Assembly: GCA_007258455.2 (NCBI GenBank)
Contig: VDFB02358134.1
Span: 210,301,394 to 210,365,393 of the forward strand
DNA length: 64,000 nucleotides
Reading direction: 5' to 3'
Source of the DNA: Sequoia sempervirens
Lineage: Eukaryota > Streptophyta > Pinopsida > Cupressales > Cupressaceae
The notes under the pieces are model-generated. The model made no database searches and was not told the origin of the DNA. It saw only the letters and a program-made list of their open reading frames with translations. Both the position numbers and the translations under genes were made by a program. Positions 33,710 to 45,000 of this stretch are shown piece by piece. How positions within the stretch are numbered: the stretch's first letter is position 1; the number at the start of each line of letters is the position of its first letter.

Positions 33710-34357
33710 CTAGGGTAAGATCAAGTCCCATCCCTTGGGTTTATCTCCTACCAAGCATCTAAGTAGGTTACCCAAACTTCTATTCACAACATCAGTCTGC
33801 CCATTAGTTTGTGGATGGTGTGCAGAAATGAACTTCAACTCTGTTTTTAGCTTCTTCCAGAAGGTCCTCCAAAAGTACCCAACAAGTTTTGTGTCACGAT
33901 CTGAGACTATACTCTTTGGAAAACCATGTAGCCTCACCACCTCTCTGAAAAACAAGTTAGCAATGTGGACTACATCATGTGTCTTCTAGAATGGGATGAA
34001 ATGTGCCATCTTTGAAAACCTGTCAACTACCACAAATATTGATTCATTCCCTCTTTGCATCCTTGGAAAACCAAGAACAAAGTCCATACTTATATCCTCC
34101 CATGGCCTCTCTGGTACAGGTAAGGGCTGATACAACCCAGTATTCAGGCTCACTCCTTTAGCCATCTGACATACCCTGTAACTTTGAACAAACTTCTTCA
34201 CATCTTGTGATAATTGAGGCCAATAATAATGCTCACTGATAATGGAAATGGTCTTATCCCGACCAAAATTTCCTGCCATTCCTCCATTGTGCTTCTCCTT
34301 TATTAGGTTATCCCTCATGAAACTCCTTGGAATACACAATTGGCTTCCCTTAAACAA
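33710..34357 (-). pseudogene. Integrase zinc-binding domain and catalytic core
   Basis: 34357-33986 encodes EKHNGGMAGNFGRDKTISII, HYYWPQLSQDVKKFVQSYRV and CQMAKG (an HHCC-like zinc domain), then DISMDFVLGFPRMQRGNESI and VVDRFSKMAHFIPF (first Asp). A stop follows. 33955-33710 encodes VSDRDTKLVGYFWRTFW (second Asp) and HHPQTNGQTDVVNRSLGN. In related integrases the residue after GQT is the catalytic Glu of DD35E; here it is Asp (GAT). With the stop, the enzyme is predicted to be inactive. Confidence 0.8.
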
Positions 34358-34633
34358 TATGCCATCCTGGATTATGAAATCCAGCCACTTCGTCCTTTCA
34401 ACTGTAACAGGTTCCTTGCAAGCTTTTCAAGCCTCTACGAAATCATGATCTTCAGGGTACAATGTCTTGAGTTCATTGAACCCAACCACTTCAATTTCCA
34501 TCTCTGTCAACAATGTTTACCTCCTACTTAAGGCATCTGCAACCCTATACGACTTGCTACTCCTATACTTTAAAACAAAAGTATAACTTTGCAAAAATTC
34601 TACCCATTTTATATGCCTCTAATTTAATTTTTC

Positions 34634-35940
34634 CTAACTACTCAAGTACTGTAATGCTTGATGATCAGTATACAAAACAAATTCCTTTGGAAACAAATAA
34701 TGTCTCCATTTCTTTAATGCTTGAACTATTGCATAAAATTCCTGATCATATACATAGTAATTTCTCTTTGCATCATTTAACTTTTCACTGAAATAGGAAA
34801 TGGGCTTACCTTCTTGACTCATCACTGCTCCAATGGCATAGCCACTAGCATCACAATCCACCTGAAACACCTTATTAAAATCTAGGAGGGCTAAAACTAG
34901 TTGCTTTGTCACCTTCTGCTTCAACAGATCAAAACTCTTCACTGCTCCAATGCTCCACTTGAACTCTTTTCTATCCCCTCTCATTGTTTCAGTTAGGGGT
35001 GCACAAATACTACTGAAGTTTCTAATGAACTTTCTGTAAAAATTGGCCAAACCATGGAAAGATCTCACTTCAGTAGTAGTTCTTGGGGTAGGCCATTCCA
35101 TAATAGTCTTCACCTTCTTTGGGTCCATCTTGAGACCTTCTGCCGAGACAACAAACCCCAAGTACACTAACTCCTTCTTCACAAAACTACACTTCTTCAG
35201 ATTAATCAACAATTTCTCTTCTCTCAACTTTTCAAGGAATCTACGAATATGCATCAAATGCTCACCCAGGGACTTACTAAATATTAAAATATCATCTAAG
35301 TACACAATAATAAAATTCCCTAGAAACTCTTTCAATACCTCATTCATGAGCCACATGAATGTGCTCGGTGCATTGGTTAGCCCAAAGGGCGTGACTAACC
35401 ACTCATACAGGCCCTCCTTGGTCTTGAAGGTAGTCTTCCATTAATCACCCTCTTGAATCTAGTGATATCTGCTCTTCAGATCAATCTTCGTGAAGTACTG
35501 TGCTCCACTCAAATAGTCCATCAGGTCATCCATCCTTGGCAGGGGAAATCTGTACTTGATGGTTATCTTATTTATGGCTCAAGAGTCTGTACACATCCTC
35601 CATTCCCCATCCTTCTTCAGTGTTATTACTACAGGTACTGCACATGGGCTCAGACTCTCTCAAATCAAACCCTTTCTCAACAACTCCTCAACCTGTCTGT
35701 TCAACTCCTCATTTTCTATAGGAGTCATTTTGTGAGCTGTCTTATTTGAAAACTGGCTCCAGGGATCAATTCAATTTAATGACTGATCTTCCTCACTGGT
35801 GGTAAACCCTTAGGTATGTTATCAGAAAAAATCTCCTAAAACTCATCCAATAGTCTAGAAACTTCTACTGGCACCTTCTCACTATCTTCCTTATCCATTC
35901 TAGGAATCAATGCATAACACATATGCTCATGCTTCATGCC
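34634..35940 (-). pseudogene. Reverse transcriptase and RNase H, with stops
   Basis: 35356-34634 is open for 240 codons. It has [15 protein letters not shown] (RT catalytic YLDD), [39 protein letters not shown], then RNase H with [36 protein letters not shown] and [10 protein letters not shown]. The N-terminal part of RT (35940-35357) is recognisable in pieces ([30 protein letters not shown]) but carries stops and frame changes. RT copies the element RNA into DNA using the tRNA primer at 37644-37657. Confidence 0.85.
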
Positions 35941-36543
35941 TTATAAAAATTTCCTTCTATCAAAAAAATAAATTCTAGCACTATTGTATACCTTTTCTTT
36001 GTCCTTCTTTAGGGGTTTCAACTTATGGCGGGCTCCATCCTTCATCAAGGAATAAGTATTTGCATGGCCATCATGTACAACACGCCTATCGAACTGCCAC
36101 AACCTCCCCAACAACATGTGACACATATCCATGGGGATGATATCACAGAGTACCTCATCATGATAGCTTCCAATCTTGAACTTCACCAAGAAATGCTCAT
36201 TCAGTAGAACTTTTTGGTCTTTCTACAACCAAGCAATCTGATATGGATGTGGATGCCTTTCCCTTTTCAGCTTCAACTTCGTAACCATCTCTTTTGAAAC
36301 TAGATTATCGGTGCTCCCACTGTCAATAATGACATCACAACATTTTTCTTCACACTTGCACCTTGTGCGAAATAGATTCTTCCTTTGTTTTGGTTCCTTC
36401 TCTTCAGTCACCAGGGCTCTTCTAACCACTAGGGCTTCTCCCCTTTCCGCATCATCTAAATGCTCAGATTGAGCCTCCTCATCTGCATGCACAACCCTTC
36501 CATGACCTTCTAGCCTTCTGTCTATCCTTGGTGTTGTGGACAT
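35941..36543 (-). pseudogene. Retroviral-type aspartic protease
   Basis: 36543-36223 contains CCDVIIDSGSTDNLVSKEMV, the active-site D-S-G motif of retrotransposon aspartic proteases. A stop separates it from 36189-35941, which has CDIIPMDMCHMLLGRLWQFD (the flap and the hydrophobic LLGR.WQ phrase). The protease frees gag and pol products. It lies between the gag zinc knuckle and RT, as in all Ty3/Gypsy elements. Confidence 0.8.
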
Positions 36544-37562
36544 TCATAGGCTCGATGCCCTTCTTCACCACAATGGAAACAAGTTCCTCTAAAACCACCT
36601 CTTTTAGGTCTTGGTCCAGATCTTCCTCGTCCTCTAACTCTTTGATCACCACTGTTTTGATCATGAGGGCAGTAGAAGTTATCATTCATTTGGGTTTGAC
36701 TGGCACCCACATCTTCATTTTTCCTGTCATCCTCATTTCAGCTTCCAAAAGATCTTCCACTACCCCTTCCCGTTTGACCTCCTCGTCCTTTTTGCTTGCT
36801 ATCAAATCTTTTGTTCAACTTCTCCTCAACTTTCAGAGAAAATTGGTATGCATCCTCAATGGTGGTCATTTTGACTAGGCTTAGCTCCTCTTGAATGCTC
36901 GGTCATAACCCATTAAGATAACGGGCTACCTTCTTGTCAGCCTCTGCATGGCCCGTTATGATGATCATCTTGTGAAAATCTTCTTTATATTCTTTCACAG
37001 ATCTACTCCCTTGCTTCAACCCTTGCAATTTCTTTAGTAGATCTAACTTGTAGTCCACTGGTATGAACTGCTTCTTTAGTTCCTCCACCATGCGATCCCA
37101 ACTATTGATCTTTCCTTGTCCTCTTTGATTTCTCTCCAACTAAACCTCTTTCCACCAAATATTGGCATGGCCCTTCAACTTCATTTTTGCAAACTTAACC
37201 TGATCTAGGTCCTCTACTTCTTCATACTCAAAATACTCTTCTAGCTCGTTGATCCAGTCGATCAACTCTTCTGGGTTCAAACTTCTGGAATAACTAGGGA
37301 CTTCTATTCTAGGACTTTTCTCGATCTTCAGAATGGCCCTAATCATCCGCATTTGATCTTGATCAATTGCTTCTTCTTCCTCTTCTACATTTGTATCTTC
37401 CACCTCTTCTTCATCTTTGCTTTCTCCTCTCCTTCTCGGGTCTAACCCTCTTCTCATTTGTTCTTGCAATGCATCAATTTGTCTCTGGAGGGCTCCAAAA
37501 CCCTCAGCCACAAATGGGTCTCTTCCACCACCACGCCTACCAGGCATCACTCTTGGAGGCAT
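36522..37562 (-). pseudogene. Gag with CCHC zinc knuckle
   Basis: It starts MPPRVMPGRRGGGRDPFVAE at 37562. The Glu-rich linker is followed by EVPSYSRSLNPEELIDWINE and AKMKLKGHANIWWKEV, the Retrotrans_gag fold. A stop at 37140 separates WSRM-type continuation LKKQFIPVDYKLDLLKKLQG (37139-36903). The nucleocapsid CFHCGEEGHRAYEC (CX2CX4HX4C) is at about 36560. Gag packages the element RNA. Length and order are normal, but stops break it at least twice. Confidence 0.85.
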
Positions 37563-37643
37563 CTTGAATATCTCAAACCCAAAACCACGGTCCTGGTGTA
37601 AACTGCCTCACGATCGACGATTTGTCCACACGCTCAAGAAAAT

Positions 37644-37657
37644 CCACTTTGATACCA
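37644..37657 (-). other. Primer-binding site (tRNA-iMet)
   Basis: The minus strand reads TGGTATCAAAGTGG two bases after the 5' LTR end (CCTCATCA). The canonical initiator-Met tRNA complement is TGGTATCAGAGC, so this differs slightly. Confidence 0.8.
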
Positions 37658-37659
37658 CC

Positions 37660-38271
37660 TGATGAGGGAGAAAACCTAAGACACAAAAATAATGCACACA
37701 ACTATAAAACTTTATTATTATTCAATAATGTAAATCTTACATGCAGAGGATCCCAAATCGTCGAGCTTTGCGATACATGCAATCTACAAAAGTTTCAGAA
37801 AAATTACAGAAATTACAAAAAATCCCCTTTCGTAGCATGCAAACTCTTTTCCCCAAAAAGCTACCAAAAACCAGAAATCCCGCCCATAAATAGAGCTCCT
37901 TTCCAATTTGGAGCCAAAACAACATTCAAATTTGAGTTTTGGCAGTTTGGCACCCAAATTACAATTTGAAATTCACATTCAAAAATTAGCACATTTCTAA
38001 AAATGCACCAACTTCTGGAAGCCATAAATTTTAATCCAACCATCAGATTTTCAAAGATAATACCTTTTTGGCCAATACTTTGGGCTTCTCACAAATTTTT
38101 GAACCCATCTGGGGCCTCTAAGGGCCTCAAATTTGGCTTCAAATATTTTAATAGGTAAAGGGGTATCGAGAAATGCAAAAACATCTAAGAAACAACCAAT
38201 AGAAAATTAAAATATTTCTTTTTTTTGGGTGATGTAGGATTTCCCTCACACCACTGGATGCTCCTGCATTA
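37660..38271 (-). repeat. 5' LTR of the Gypsy element
   Basis: 612 bp. It matches the 3' LTR but lacks about 48 bp corresponding to 32757-32806 (the GGAAAGACGATGTGGCAC part), the junction reading TTTTTGGCCAATACTTTGG. Since both LTRs start identical at insertion, this deletion arose later. Target repeat GGCTA follows at 38272. Confidence 0.85.
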
Positions 38272-38276
38272 GGCTA

Positions 38277-39260
38277 TAAACATGTATGAGATGGATCCAA
38301 TGGATGTAGATCTTGAATGAAATGCTAGCTTGAATCATGAAACTCTACATCACCATTGTTAGCTCAAAACATACATGATGCTTGATGCTTGAATAATGCT
38401 CTAAATTTTTTGATAATATACACTTGAATGCTCTTGTAAACACTTGAATTCTTTTGTGAACTCAAAATTTCTATAAGGATTCTTATTCAACTTGCTAGGT
38501 GTAAAATGAGTGAAAGTAACTTGTATGTATACTTAATTATGCAATAATTCCTGAAATTACAAAACTACAAGTTGACATTAGATCTAGGAGGATAAAATAC
38601 CACCAAGAATTTGAATTAATTTTTGTTTTGGGCCACATGGGACTCATTCACCCGAGGTGGTGAATGAGTCCCACCAGGCATAATTTATGCGACCAAATTC
38701 AAAAATTCTTAGAAAGGTGCAAAACTAGGATTGAGACCCAAAACCCTAGGAGGGACTCATATGCCCAAGGTGGCGAATGAGTCCTACACAACCAAATATG
38801 GGCCACACAACCTGAAAATACCTAAATTATCATTGGATGTTGATTTATGTCAAATCATCCTCGAAAAGATGCATTTAATGAGGCTTGTGGATGCAAAATA
38901 AGGCCAATTAAAGCATAAAGAAGCCCAATTATTAATGAAAACCCTAGAAAAGTGTGAAAGTGTGTTAAAACACCTTAAAAAACTTTTATACAAGGTAGGA
39001 TTAAGGCATATTTTGTTTAAAAATAAGTTTATTAGGTTTAGTCGATTAATACAACCTTAGAAAAGTGTGAAGGTGTGTTACAACACTTCACAACACTTTA
39101 GCAAGGCACCATTTAAGTTTATTAGTTCACAAGGGCCTAAAACCTAATTTTAATGTGTCAAACACATTACAACACTAAATCAAGGAAACATTAAGCTTAG
39201 TTTAACAATGAGGACCTAAAAAAGCAAGGAAAAGTAAAAGGGATAATTTTTCCATTGCCA
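38277..39260 (+). repeat. Repeat family P, copy P2, right half
   Basis: Continues P2 after the Gypsy element. Contains hairpins at 38639-38672 (GGGACTCATTCACC, perfect 14-bp stem) and 38753-38784, then three units of AAAGTGTGAARGTGTGTT..AACAC spaced about 100 bp apart (38950, 39062, 39145), ending with ATAATTTTTCCATTGCC near 39250. No coding. Confidence 0.65.
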
Positions 39261-39269
39261 CAAGTATAT

Positions 39270-41000
39270 AGTTGTGATTATGGTGAAAATAGGATCCACC
39301 CAATGTGTGAACAAAGAGATGTATGAATTATTTTCTAAAGACCTTAATCACCTCAAATTATGTAAAATATGATGCTAATAACAACCAGAAATGATACCTA
39401 ACTATTATAGCAACTATGGTAAATATTTTTAGAGCATAAAAATTTGTGTACCTAGCCAGAAAGTTGATGTTTATGGGCTATGGAGGACTCATTCACATTC
39501 AGTAGTGAATGGGTCCTTTTAAGGTTTTGAAAATATGATTTTAGGATCCTGTTACTTGATGTGTGCACTCTTGAATTCCTGTTTATCAAGTTCTAAAAGC
39601 ATGCATATAATTCTATAGATCTCTTTTCGTGATCTTTCCCTTTGAATGAAAACTTTTGCAACTTTGTAACTTTCACAAATTTTCTCCAAATCTTGCTCAA
39701 CTTGATCATCAAACTATAAATATGCAATAACACACTCAATGGAAAGAATTTTTTTTTGATTTGTTATTGAATGGGGGTTTTCCTCAGTCAAACCCCTTGT
39801 AGGTATTTAAAAAAATTGATGAAATAATGAAATGAAGCATGAACATGAAATAATGTAAATGATTTCACCTTGGATTTTGTCTTGTGATGCAAATCTACAA
39901 ACAATCATGGAGTGACCATGAAGAATATAGATCTTGGATGTAAGAAGATTCTTTATAAATTGATCCTCAATGCAACATTAACTTATTAGCTCAACACACA
40001 TTAATGTACAAAACCCTTGACATGATGATATGACTTTGAATTGCTGCAATAAACACTTGAAATCTTCCTTGAAATACCTTGAGAATTCTCTTGAAATGCT
40101 CTATAATGTGTGATCACTTGAGTGCTTGAAATTATTAGGATGAAACTAGGTGAATTAACCCCTTATTTATGCTAAATTAGGAGATTAACCCAAAAATTCA
40201 AAGAACTAGGGTTGACAATAGATTTGGGAAGAAAGATAATTAAATTCCCACCAAAATGAAATTCAAAAATAGGGGTCTCATTAATGGAGTACCCATTCAC
40301 CACCAAAGGCGAATGGGTCATGGCTAAGTTTCCAAGACCAAGCTTCAAGGAGCTAAAAGAATGCCAAAAACCCATTCCAGATCAACTGAGAAAGGGGGGT
40401 CTTGTTAAGGGAGGACCCATTCACCATTAAGGGTAAATGGGTCTTGGCTCAACTTACTAGGACCAAATTTTTCCCAATGAAATAATTTTTTATTTAATTT
40501 ATGATTGTCAGGATAGATCTTTAGGAGGTTTCAAAATTAAGTCCTAAAAAGGAGGTTAATAACTTCAATTAACCACAATCAATTAAGACCACATAGATAA
40601 GTGTGAAAGTGCTTTAAAACAATTTACAACACTTAAAACAAGGTACACATTTGGTACATTTTATTTAGAAAGGGGCCCATTAGGCTTAATTAAGCAAATA
40701 ATTCCTAGAAAACCATGAAAGTGTGTTACAACACTTTACAACACCTTTGCAAAGGACCAATTAAGGCATGTTTTAGTTAAATAAAGGTCCTATAATAGTG
40801 TGAATGTGTACAAGAAATTACAACACTACTCCAAGAAATTATTATTTCATCTTTAATGTCAATTATTAGATCAAGCAAGAAAAAGACTATTTTTTCCATT
40901 ACTACCTTTCCCCCCACTTTAGTAAGAGGATGACCCCATGTCAAACTCATGCTAAAGTAGACATTCAAGAAACTTAAGTATGCAAAAATAAAAAAGATAC
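39270..41000 (+). repeat. Repeat family P, copy P3
   Basis: The most complete copy. Order: hairpin 39484-39517, a GCAACTTTGTAACTTTCAC region, hairpin GGGGTTT/AAACCCC (39774-39796), a TAGATCTTGGATGTAAG region, hairpins at 40291-40318 and 40411-40443, the AGTGTGAAAGTG tandem section (about 40607, 40720, 40797), and a TTTTTTCCATTAC end near 40905. The layout (terminal hairpins, no ORF) suggests a non-autonomous LTR derivative (TRIM/LARD-like) or a solo LTR. Confidence 0.6.
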
Positions 41001-41116
41001 ATGATCATGCCCTATTAAAGGCCAAAAAAATAAACAAAAACAAAGGATCAAGCACAATCGATTCAACGCAATGTGAGGTGGTTGTTGTTTGTCCATAACA
41101 AATGCTGCTCACTCTG

Positions 41117-41906
41117 GGGTAAGGCATGTGCAAGATTATGATGGGCCAAAAAGTGGCAATATGATGGGTATGTGGCTGATGGCTATTTTTTTACCAAAAT
41201 TGATGAAATGAAAAGTGTTTTTAAACTAGATTCTCAGCTTTCCACCAATATAAATTATTCTTTACTTTGAATTTAATAAATAATTATTATTCATTTTCTA
41301 TTTGAATTACAACTAAAGTCCTGATTGATAGGCTGATTGAAAAACATCTATAACTTTCAAATGGTATCACATTTTTTTAATCCAAAACATGCGTCACATT
41401 CTATGCTTCACATACTATAGGATTAAAAAAAGAAAAATTGGATTTCATGAAGTTTTGACCAAGTTAAGGTGGTCAGACATTCGAGTTTTATATTTTTTAA
41501 AAATTGTAATAAAAAATTCATAATTAATTATTTACCTGGAAATAAATTACAAAAAATATGCATCACATCTGACGAAGTTCTCTACTTATATCTAAAATCT
41601 TATAAAAAAATATTATCATTTTATTGTGGTTAGGGTGTTTAAAGACACCTACTCCTTATTTTTTCCCGAAACTTAAGTACTACTCAGCATTGAAATTCAA
41701 ATTTTCACCAAATAGATTTTGTTTTTTTAAATAAACCTAGTAGTTTAGAAACTACATTCAATTTTTTATAGATTCTATTCTTACATATTTTTGAAATAAT
41801 ATAGATAACTTATTCAAATTTTTACGTCAAGTTTCCTAACTTTTATTTTTCTAATTTTTTCACCACTTAAGGGCCTATTTTTTCCATGATGATCCTACAC
41901 ATACCC
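41117..41906 (+). mobile_element. 0.8-kb TIR element, copy A
   Basis: Starts near GGGTAAGGCATGTGCAAGAT and ends CCATGATGATCCTACACATACCC. The two ends are imperfect inverted repeats. It matches copy B (58441-59225, inverted) and copy C (63406 onward) throughout. There is no ORF, so it is non-autonomous. The left end is slightly altered and no clear target duplication is seen. A similar phrase, GCTCACT.TGGGGTA, occurs at both 41107 and 41965, just outside the two ends. Confidence 0.7.
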
Positions 41907-41911
41907 GAGCC

Positions 41912-42002
41912 CCTAGTGGAACCTCAGTCTATCCACTAGGTGGATTGTCCCATAATATGTGTGTGCTCACTATGGGGTAGTGGAACCACAGTTTTTCCAC
42001 TA
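41912..42002. repeat. Two tandem TAGTGGA/TCCACTA palindromes
   Basis: CCTAGTGGA (41912-41920) pairs with TCCACTAGG (41932-41940), perfect over 9 bp. TAGTGGAA (41978-41985) pairs with TTCCACTA (41995-42002), perfect over 8 bp. The units are tandem copies about 66 bp apart with differing loops. Confidence 0.6.
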
Positions 42003-42539
42003 GGTGAGTTATCCCAACAAGGTGGAAAATGAGAGAATCATATTAGCCTCGCATACCATACCAAAGTTATCCTCTTGATAACTTTGATAAGGCACCACAA
42101 TGTAATGCTTTTGTAAATTATTTTGAATTTCATGTAAAAATTTTGGTAAAGGGGATTTTTTCTTTGTTTGTGTAACTATCTTCTTCTCAAATGGGAGCAT
42201 TGTGCCTATTGTATCCAAGAGAGGACAAGTCAAAAGTGTTAGATTGTCACCCATGGAATGCCTCATTCACATCATGCCATGACAATAGATTGTACACTCT
42301 TGGACAACATCAAACCAAATGACACCACCAAGAAGAGGAAACATCACAAGAAGAGATGAAAATCACGCCATGAATTTTTTCCAAAAGATGTCATCTATGT
42401 ATGCTTTAAAGTAGTTGCTACACCATTTCTATGATAAATTTCTTTAAAAATTAGCAAATTATTTCTCCTAAGACATGAGAAATTTCCTCGGAAAACCCTA
42501 TTGTAGTGTAGTAAAATGCATACCCTTTCATTTTCACAC
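42003..42539. other. Unassigned sequence between repeats
   Basis: One 85-codon minus-strand open frame (42009-42266) shows no recognisable product. No repeat match was found within the window. Confidence 0.4.
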
Positions 42540-43700
42540 TTGTTTGGGCCCACCTTTCTTTTTTTATCCTTATTTATGTTTTAATTGGTCCTATTTTTCA
42601 TCTACAAACCTAGTGAATTATATCTTTTGATGGCCAATCTTGACAAACATCAAAAGATAAATGATAATTTAATGATTATGACTACATGTTCCTAATTTTT
42701 GGGTCAGGACTAAGATTCCACCTAGGGTGTCTTTGTTCCCCGAAGGTCTTGGGACCTTGATTTTAAATGTGCCTTAATGTGGCCCCTTTTTGGAGGATAT
42801 GCCCCGAGTTTCATGCCTTGGGACTAAGATGTCGCCTAGGGCGTCTTAGTCCTCCTTGGTAAATTTTTGGGATTCAATTTCAAATCTTGGCAGGATTTAG
42901 CCTCCTTTAATTAATGAATTCATATGCTAGCTTTTTGTGGTGTAATTTTAGGATATTAAGCATGAATAAGTATATATACAAGGTCACTTCATTTATTTTC
43001 ACATCAATAATTTTGTGAGAGCATTCCTAATAGCATAATTGAGTTCACAAGAGCATTCAAGAACAATTCATCAAACATTTGGAGTCATCATCAAGATTCA
43101 AACATCATGTCAAGGGTTTAGTGCATCCATTCATGTTGTTGAGCCAAGATTGTGGATGTAGCATTGAAGATCTATTTGCAACCATTGTTCACATCATATC
43201 CAAGGATCCAAGATCTACACTCTTCATGGCCATTACATGGTATATTGCAAATTTTCTTCACATGACATAATCCAAGGTGATATCATTTACATATTTTATA
43301 TTTCATGCTTCATTTCATCATTTAGTTTAATTATCTACAAGGGGTTTGACCAAGGAAAACCCCCATTCACAAATAATCAACAAGATTTTCCTCCTTTGTG
43401 TGTTTTTGTTTGTAGATTTAGGTTGAAGACTTGAAGATCATTCAAAGTGAAAAGTTGCATAGTTGCAAAGTTGCATTGCAAAGTTGTCATCTTCATGGAA
43501 GCTCACCTATAGGCCAAATCTAGAAGTTTCAGAAACTGAGATCCAAGAAGAAGGAATGGTAGATCTTGAGCCTCAGGACTATATTTAAAATTTCTAGAAA
43601 TTCAAGATGGGACTAAGTCACCACCTAGTGCATCTTAGTCCTCCTGAAGGTATTTTACATAAATTCTTCTAGATCTAGTTCTAGCATTCAAAGATTTCAC
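42540..43700 (-). repeat. Repeat family P, copy P4 (inverted)
   Basis: Inverted relative to P2 and P3. From high to low coordinate the order is: hairpin at 43611 (GGACTAAG/CTTAGTCC), GGGGTTT/AAACCCC hairpin (43341-43363), a CAAGATCTACACTC region, then hairpins at 42821-42852 and about 42707-42740. All of its outer hairpins use GGACTAAG instead of the GGACTCATTCACC of P2. No coding. Confidence 0.6.
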
Positions 43701-43799
43701 AACCACAATTCAAAATATTACATTAAAAAACACTTTAGACCATCTACATATGTACATTGTAGCCTGAAATAATAAAATAAAAATGCATAAAGAAATATA

Positions 43800-45000
43800 A
43801 ACACTATCAACTGGAATAATTTGACTCTTGGATCTTCTCAACGTGGGCTTTCCACACTTTTTTTTCCTTCCTCCTAGATCTTCATGGCTATACCAAGCAT
43901 CTTGCATTGCAACTCAAACTCCATTAGGTAATCTTCCCCTTCTTCTAGAGTGTTGGGTACCTAATTAATCTTTGTAGGTTTACCAACACTTACAAGGGCA
44001 CCAAAAAATAATTGAACTTTGAGTTTACAAAGTCCATGAGGTTCCCAAACTGCGTAATGATTTTCTCTTTTTGACCTTACAGTTGGAAGTATAATTTCTC
44101 ATGCAATTATTTCATGGCTAATCTTTTGTTTCCATGTAGGTCAAGTGTCAAATCATACACACCGAAATCTCTATCTTTCCATGACTCAATTGAGTCCAAT
44201 TTATCTTTAATGCTCTTTTTGGCTCTAGGCCACTTCATGAAAAATTGAAACAGGGATTTGGCCTCAACCACAAAAGCCTATGCACCCTTGAGACTATCCT
44301 AAAATATGTTGTGTGCTTGTGCACACTACTCCGTTATTTCAAATAGCCTCATCTCATCCATTTTCTTATACATTTATTTTTCTAGTTTCTCTTTTAGTCT
44401 AGAGACATACTCTTTGAAAGAATTGAAAATAATAATTAAGGTTATATATACCAAATAATAGTTGTCGATGCTTGTATCAGGTATAACTTCCTATAGAACT
44501 TTCACTGCATCTTCAATTAGTTCTCCACTCTTTTGATGTGTCTCAATTATTTCCTTTCAGAAAGATGCATGGAAGAAGTCTCCTAGCTGAAGCTTGTGAG
44601 GTAGTGAAATCTTGGAAAGGTCCAAGTTTCCTTCTTTCATTGGAAGTTGTAATAGTTGTACAAACACAAGGGGTTGGAATTGCAATTGTATGTTCAACAT
44701 ATTTTGTAGAGAATCTTTGAAAGTTTTGAAGGATTCACCAGTTTGGACCCTTACATCTTCCTCTATAATCTTTCCTTTTAGATCCTTCTCCTTCTCATGA
44801 TTACCAGTATTAACTGGTCTCTTGATTTTTGACTTTCCTCCTACATCACCGGAGGCATCTTCGTTCTTCTTCTCATCATCTTTTTTTGTATAATCATTAC
44901 TAGTAACCTATTTTGTATTATCCAAAGGAATAGTTTCCTCTAGTTTGTCTTGAGTACTTTCAACAGGTGCCTCAGTTACTACAAGAGGAGTAGGGGTGTC
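43800..45000 (-). pseudogene. ORF B, C-terminal part
   Basis: The minus-strand frame entering from the retroelement junction at 45000 reads EDTPTPLVVTEAPVES, KKDDEKKNEDASGDVGGKSK, SFKTFKDSLQNMLNIQLQFQ, FKEYVSRLKEKLEK, FFMKWPRAKKSIKDKLDSIE and KEKIITQFGNLMDFVNSK, with several TAG/TAA/TGA stops. It continues the 60505-63000 part across the insertion. The composition is Lys/Glu-rich, then helical. No known domain is recognised. The end near 43800-43900 is uncertain. Confidence 0.55.

Larger units (their letters stand above)
32341..38271 (-). mobile_element. Ty3/Gypsy chromovirus-type LTR retrotransposon, complete but decayed
   Basis: Minus-strand element with a 5' LTR at 37660-38271 and a 3' LTR at 32341-33000. 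It is flanked by the 5-bp target duplication GGCTA (32336-32340 and 38272-38276). It has a PBS at 37644-37657 complementary to initiator-Met tRNA, and gag-protease-RT-RNase H-integrase-chromodomain in that order. The domain order and chromodomain place it among the Ty3/Gypsy chromoviruses. Coding regions carry several stops and at least one frameshift, so it is non-autonomous now. It interrupts P2. The LTRs are similar apart from a 48-bp gap in the 5' LTR, so the insertion is moderately old. Confidence 0.92.

Noticed and set aside
33350..35749. Plus-strand open frames of 60-133 codons inside the Gypsy element
   Set aside because: They are antisense to recognisable integrase and RT coding sequence on the minus strand.
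38940..39190. Tandem units with regular spacing considered as a CRISPR-like array
   Set aside because: Units are diverged, spacers are related to each other, and the context is a plant repeat family.
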